Assembly (NCBI RefSeq): GCF_036687315.1
Contig: NZ_CP144683.1
Span: forward strand, 620,001 to 684,000
DNA length: 64,000 nucleotides
Origin: Sphingopyxis sp. TUF1
GTDB lineage: Bacteria; Pseudomonadota; Alphaproteobacteria; Sphingomonadales; Sphingomonadaceae
Reading direction: 5' to 3'
Shown here: piece after piece, positions 61,289-64,000 of the stretch
Numbering within the stretch: position 1 is the first letter of the stretch
Layout of the letters: the number at the start of each line of letters is the position of its first letter
The notes under the pieces: generated by a model
What the model saw: the letters and a program-made list of their open reading frames with translations, nothing else
The model's database searches: none
Told to the model about the DNA's origin: nothing
Made by a program: the position numbers and the translations under genes

Positions 61289-61390
61289 CATAAAAAATGC
61301 CGGAACGGGGTCGTTCATCGCGCGTTCCGATCGGCAGTTTATGGTCGGGTCGTCGCTGACCGATAAAGACCGAACTCTGGGAGAATCGAC

Positions 61391-61765
61391 GTGAAGCATA
61401 TCCTCGCCGTCGCGCTGATCGCCGCCGTGGCCTTGCCTACGGGCACCGCCTATGCCGACCCGCCGCCCTGGGCACCCGCGCACGGCAAGCGTGCGAAAGA
61501 TCGCGCTATCTATGACAGCTATGGCCGCTATTACGAACCCCGTCGCCTTTCGCATAGCGACCGAATCTGGCGCGGCGACGACGGCCGTTATCACTGCCGC
61601 CGCGACAACGGGACAACGGGACTGATTATCGGTGGCGCCGTGGGCGCCCTCGTCGGCCGCGAACTCGACGGTGGCCGCGACCGCACGGTGGGCACGATCA
61701 TCGGAGCCGCGGGCGGTGCGCTGCTGGGCCGTGCCATCGACCAAGGCGAGCTGCGCTGCCGCTGA
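61391..61765 (+). CDS. exported glycine-zipper 2TM protein
   Basis: The 124-residue protein has a Sec signal peptide (MKHILAVALIAAVALPTGTA, cut after YA about residue 22). A basic/aromatic stretch with YDSYGRYYEP and WRGDDGRYHCRRDNG follows, then a glycine-zipper domain GLIIGGAVGALVGRELDGG plus TVGTIIGAAGGALLGRAID. The pattern RCR...DGRYHCRRDNGTTGLIIGG is very common in sphingomonad proteins of this type (RcnB/YmgG-like). Location is periplasm or outer membrane; function unknown. The start is GTG 61391, with GGGAG 7 nt upstream. Confidence 0.85.
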   Translation: MKHILAVALIAAVALPTGTAYADPPPWAPAHGKRAKDRAIYDSYGRYYEPRRLSHSDRIWRGDDGRYHCRRDNGTTGLIIGGAVGALVGRELDGGRDRTVGTIIGAAGGALLGRAIDQGELRCR

Positions 61766-61788
61766 GCCCGTTCCCTGCTTTGCGCGGA

Positions 61789-62784
61789 TCAGGCCTCCAG
61801 GGTGATCTCGGGCGCCAGGCGGGGCAGAAAAGCTGCTGCTGCAAACGCTTCGCCGGGCGCGCGCACGCCCGGCGGGGATGTTTTTTGAGTCAGCAGATCA
61901 AGGCATGCTTCGACGACGAGCGGCGCCGACACGGCATAAATGTCGGTGCCGCTGGCGGTCGCCCGCCGTACATCCTCCCCGATCGTCGCGCGCACGTCCA
62001 TGACGAAGCGCTGCGCTGATCGGCCGCGCGCATCGACCGGGCGCGGCGGCGGGGTCGCGCTGTCGTGCAAATCGCCCAGGGGCTTAAGGTTCATGAAGCT
62101 GGTCACCGAACCAGCCTTGATATGCCGCGCAATCAGGATGATTTCACTCAACGCGACACAGGCGACCGGTTGGCCGCCCAGCGGCGCCGGAAAATGCCAT
62201 TCGCCGCCCGGTGCGGGATCGGGAATCGGCGCCAGCTCGCCGTTGCGGACGATCATCCGCGGATAGACATTCTTCTCGCCTGTCAGACGCGTTCCAGCCG
62301 TCGGCTGCCAACTGTCGAGACCGACCGCGATCTCGATCGATTCGACTGCTTCTCCATCCGCGACCAGCATCGAAACGAGCAGGTCGGCGAAACCGCCAAA
62401 GAAGGCCATCGCCGGGATGATCGTCACCCCGGCCGCGCGGGCGCGCGCATCAAGCGTGTCGAACACCCGCCGCGTCGTTGCCTGTTCGGCGGAAACATCG
62501 AGATAGGGGATGCCGGCGCGCAATGCGGCTTCGGCCGCCGGCAATGCGGTGTCGAAAAAGGGACCAGCGCAATTGATGACCGCATCCGCCCCTCGCAGCA
62601 CATCGTCCAGAGCTTCGGGTCGCGAAAAATCGAGTGTGCGACACGCCTCCTCCTCGCCCGAAATCGGCATGAACCGTCCCGAACGCGTCGCCGCGATCGC
62701 ATTCGCGCCCTTGCACCGTAACGTATCGACAACGAATCGGCCCGTGTGGCCGCCCGCGCCGAGCACGGCGATTCGAGGAGTCAT
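61789..62784 (-). CDS. saccharopine-dehydrogenase-like NAD(P)-binding protein
   Basis: The 331-residue protein has a Rossmann start MTPRIAVLGAGGHTGRFVVD (GxGGxxG), then FSRPEALDDVLRGADAVINC AGPF, the hallmark of saccharopine-dehydrogenase/trans-acting enoyl-reductase-like proteins, and IPYLDVSAEQ. The C-terminal domain has GEWHFPAPLGGQPV. It likely reduces or oxidises an unknown substrate with NADP. The start ATG 62784 was chosen over an in-frame TTG at 62790. It is divergent from a TetR gene with two operator copies between them, so it is the probable target of that regulator. Confidence 0.85.
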   Translation of the reverse strand: MTPRIAVLGAGGHTGRFVVDTLRCKGANAIAATRSGRFMPISGEEEACRTLDFSRPEALDDVLRGADAVINCAGPFFDTALPAAEAALRAGIPYLDVSAEQATTRRVFDTLDARARAAGVTIIPAMAFFGGFADLLVSMLVADGEAVESIEIAVGLDSWQPTAGTRLTGEKNVYPRMIVRNGELAPIPDPAPGGEWHFPAPLGGQPVACVALSEIILIARHIKAGSVTSFMNLKPLGDLHDSATPPPRPVDARGRSAQRFVMDVRATIGEDVRRATASGTDIYAVSAPLVVEACLDLLTQKTSPPGVRAPGEAFAAAAFLPRLAPEITLEA

Positions 62785-62804
62785 CTGCAATTTTCATCTC
62801 CGCT

Positions 62805-62846
62805 ACCGATCAGTATCGTTTTAGCGAGTGACACCGATCGGTATCG
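62805..62846. promoter_or_regulatory. tandem TetR-type operators in divergent promoter
   Basis: ACCGATCAGTATCG (62805-62818) and ACCGATCGGTATCG (62833-62846) differ at one base and lie 28 bp apart, start to start. Each contains overlapping dyads (ACCGATCGGT, CGAT-CGGT-ATCG). The spacing is near two and two-thirds helical turns. The adjacent TetR protein is the likely ligand, controlling both directions. Confidence 0.75.
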
Positions 62847-62862
62847 CTGTCAAGACGGAGCG

Positions 62863-63462
62863 ATGCCGGACGCCACACACCAATCCATGACCCCCGTCGG
62901 ACGCGCGCAGCGTGCCCGGACGCAGGCGCTCACCGTCGCGGCGTCGCTTTTCTATGCAAAGGGCGTGCGCGCAGTTGGCATGGAGGAGATTGTCGAAACG
63001 TCGGGGATCGCCAAAACGACGATCTACCGCCATTTCCCTACCAAGGACGCGCTGGTCGAGGCCTTCCTGGAAAAGGAAGACGCCGAATTCTGGCACCAAT
63101 GGGACGCAGCGGTCGCCTCGGCACCGTCGGCCGACCGGGTGCTCGATTCCCTGGGCGACTGGATCGGGGCGCGCGTCGAACGGCCGGGTTATCGCGGCTG
63201 TCCGCAGATCAATGTCGCGGCCGAATTTGCCGACCCCGGCCATCCCGCGCGCACCATCGCGCGGCGGCACAAGGCCGAAATGCTCCGCCGACTGGAGGCG
63301 ATCTGTCACGACGCGGGCGCGAAACCGGCGGTTCGTGTGGCAATGCAGCTCGCGCTCCTGATCGACGGGGCGTTCATGAGCGACGGGCGTTTGAGCGGAC
63401 GCGACGCCGCCGCAATATTGAAAAGCGCCTTCCGCCGCATCGCTGCGCCTGCCGAAGTTTAG
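62863..63462 (+). CDS. TetR/AcrR-family transcriptional regulator
   Basis: The 199-residue protein has a TetR DNA-binding domain (about residues 15-62): TVAASLFYAKGVRAVGMEEI, VETSGIAKTTIYRHFPTKDA with the recognition helix TTIYRHF. The ligand-binding domain has RPGYRGCPQINVAAEFADPG, a pattern found in many TetR proteins with Cys near helix 6, and a long C-terminal helix AMQLALLIDGAFMS. The start was set at ATG 62863, whose GGAG is only 2 nt away; ATG 62887 is a possible alternative. The ligand is unknown; the divergent oxidoreductase suggests a xenobiotic or metabolite response. Confidence 0.92.
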   Translation: MPDATHQSMTPVGRAQRARTQALTVAASLFYAKGVRAVGMEEIVETSGIAKTTIYRHFPTKDALVEAFLEKEDAEFWHQWDAAVASAPSADRVLDSLGDWIGARVERPGYRGCPQINVAAEFADPGHPARTIARRHKAEMLRRLEAICHDAGAKPAVRVAMQLALLIDGAFMSDGRLSGRDAAAILKSAFRRIAAPAEV

Positions 63463-63553
63463 CCACGCGGGCGATGGCCCCGCCCGCTTCCTTGCGCACT
63501 TGCAGCCAAAATGTGAGCAGAATGCACGCCTCGATAGCGATCGCGGCACTAGC

Positions 63554-64000
63554 ATGGGCAGCAAAGCAACCGTATCGATCACCGATGATCGACAAAAGCG
63601 CGTCATTCGTACCAGTTCGGCCGCGAACCTTCTTTGCAACCGAGTGGGTGAGGTGACGGGAAAAAGCCCTCTTTCCTGGTGTGCAAGCCCGCTTCGCATA
63701 GCGGGCGGGGCTGCCGTTCGCGCGCATCGCGGCGCAGTCGGCACGCTCTGGGTTGCCAGTCGCGGCGAGATCGAGGTGGCCGTGATCGGAGGCGCTGCCG
63801 CGCGAGGCGCTGCGGTGATGGTCGGGCCGAACCTGACGCACGCGGTCACCATCCACGCTCCAGCGGCAAGATGTTATTTCGGCGCTCCGCTGATCGCCGA
63901 CGGGCGCCGCGTCGCTGCAGTGATGACCCCCGCGGGTACGGGATTGTGGACGACCCCAGCGGCGTGGTCTCCACGCGGCGGGTCAGGTGGAGAGGCGACC
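63554..64000 (+). CDS. partial gene at window edge, regulator-like N-terminal domain
   Basis: The frame stays open from ATG 63554 to the right edge (149 codons) without a stop. The translated part after about residue 34 (GTG 63653 is an alternative start with GGGTGAG just upstream) reads GAVGTLWVASRGEIEVAVIG, then AAVMVGPNLTHAVTIHAPAA and RCYFGAPLIADGRRVAAVMT. It resembles the cupin-like sensing domain of AraC-type regulators, whose HTH would lie beyond the edge. The call is tentative because only the N-terminal portion is visible and no HTH can be checked. Confidence 0.45.
   Translation, partial: MGSKATVSITDDRQKRVIRTSSAANLLCNRVGEVTGKSPLSWCASPLRIAGGAAVRAHRGAVGTLWVASRGEIEVAVIGGAAARGAAVMVGPNLTHAVTIHAPAARCYFGAPLIADGRRVAAVMTPAGTGLWTTPAAWSPRGGSGGEAT

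Noticed and set aside
61125..61394. An 89-residue plus-strand open frame over the structured region
   Set aside because: It runs through the terminator stem and T-run and overlaps the following gene start; RNA structure explains the sequence better.

Overview
The window is high-GC alphaproteobacterial chromosome, most likely from the order Sphingomonadales and close to Sphingopyxis. This rests on gene content and style: a class I PHA synthase with a phasin, an NDUFS4-like complex I subunit, ClpS, MidA, STAS-fused MlaE, DUF4170, paired short GlsB-type proteins, and many GC-rich palindromic elements between genes. No rRNA, tRNA, CRISPR array, prophage or insertion sequence was found, so this looks like core chromosome rather than an island. 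About 60 genes fill both strands in short operons, often joined by ATGA, GTGA or TAATG overlaps.

Layout. 0.2-2.2 kb: a YqjD/YqjE-like operon of small membrane-anchored proteins plus DUF4170. 2.3-6.1 kb (minus): NDUFS4-like subunit, HrpB helicase, polyprenyl diphosphate synthase. 6.2-7.2 kb: chorismate mutase and a Nu-class GST. 7.4-12.9 kb: secreted esterase, PurA, haloalkane dehalogenase, FMN reductase, MFS transporter. 13.4-15.5 kb (minus): DUF2721, DUF4345 and an AlaC-type aminotransferase. 15.6-18.8 kb: PHA synthase, phasin with two PhaR-like sites, ClpS. 18.8-20.7 kb: an HxlR regulator divergent from an SDR and a 2-hydroxychromene-2-carboxylate isomerase, with a perfect 17-bp dyad in the shared promoter. 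20.8-27 kb: MurA, a hydrolase, EamA exporter, threonine aldolase, ArgG. 27-32.6 kb: a repeat cluster, Cfa, a molybdopterin oxidoreductase with its cytochrome b, and an acyl-CoA synthetase. 32.7-35.9 kb: Lgt-MidA-GNAT-PgeF operon. 36-39.8 kb: SLC13 permease, Cys/Met PLP enzyme, HAD phosphatase. 39.9-43.4 kb: complete Mla-type lipid transport operon. 43.7-53.2 kb: PepN, epimerase, DUF445, RND efflux pair. 53.5-58.5 kb: two GlsB proteins, a gene-poor gap of about 1 kb, NadA, membrane proteins and an MBL hydrolase. 58.9-64 kb: M56/BlaI pair with its operator, a candidate structured RNA, a glycine-zipper protein, a TetR/oxidoreductase divergon and a truncated gene at the edge.

No single dramatic new system is evident. 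The best leads are (i) a structured, terminator-ended non-coding transcript candidate at about 61.08-61.29 kb; (ii) a 78-bp palindromic element inserted exactly in codon phase into the signal-peptide region of the molybdopterin oxidoreductase; (iii) at least eight distinct families of intergenic palindromic elements, four dyad elements of which are packed into 0.7 kb at 27.0-27.7 kb; (iv) an RND pump with extra hydrophobic segments between its two halves; and (v) several clean operators (BlaI, HxlR, TetR, PhaR-like, CRP-like) whose regulons can be predicted from the sequence.
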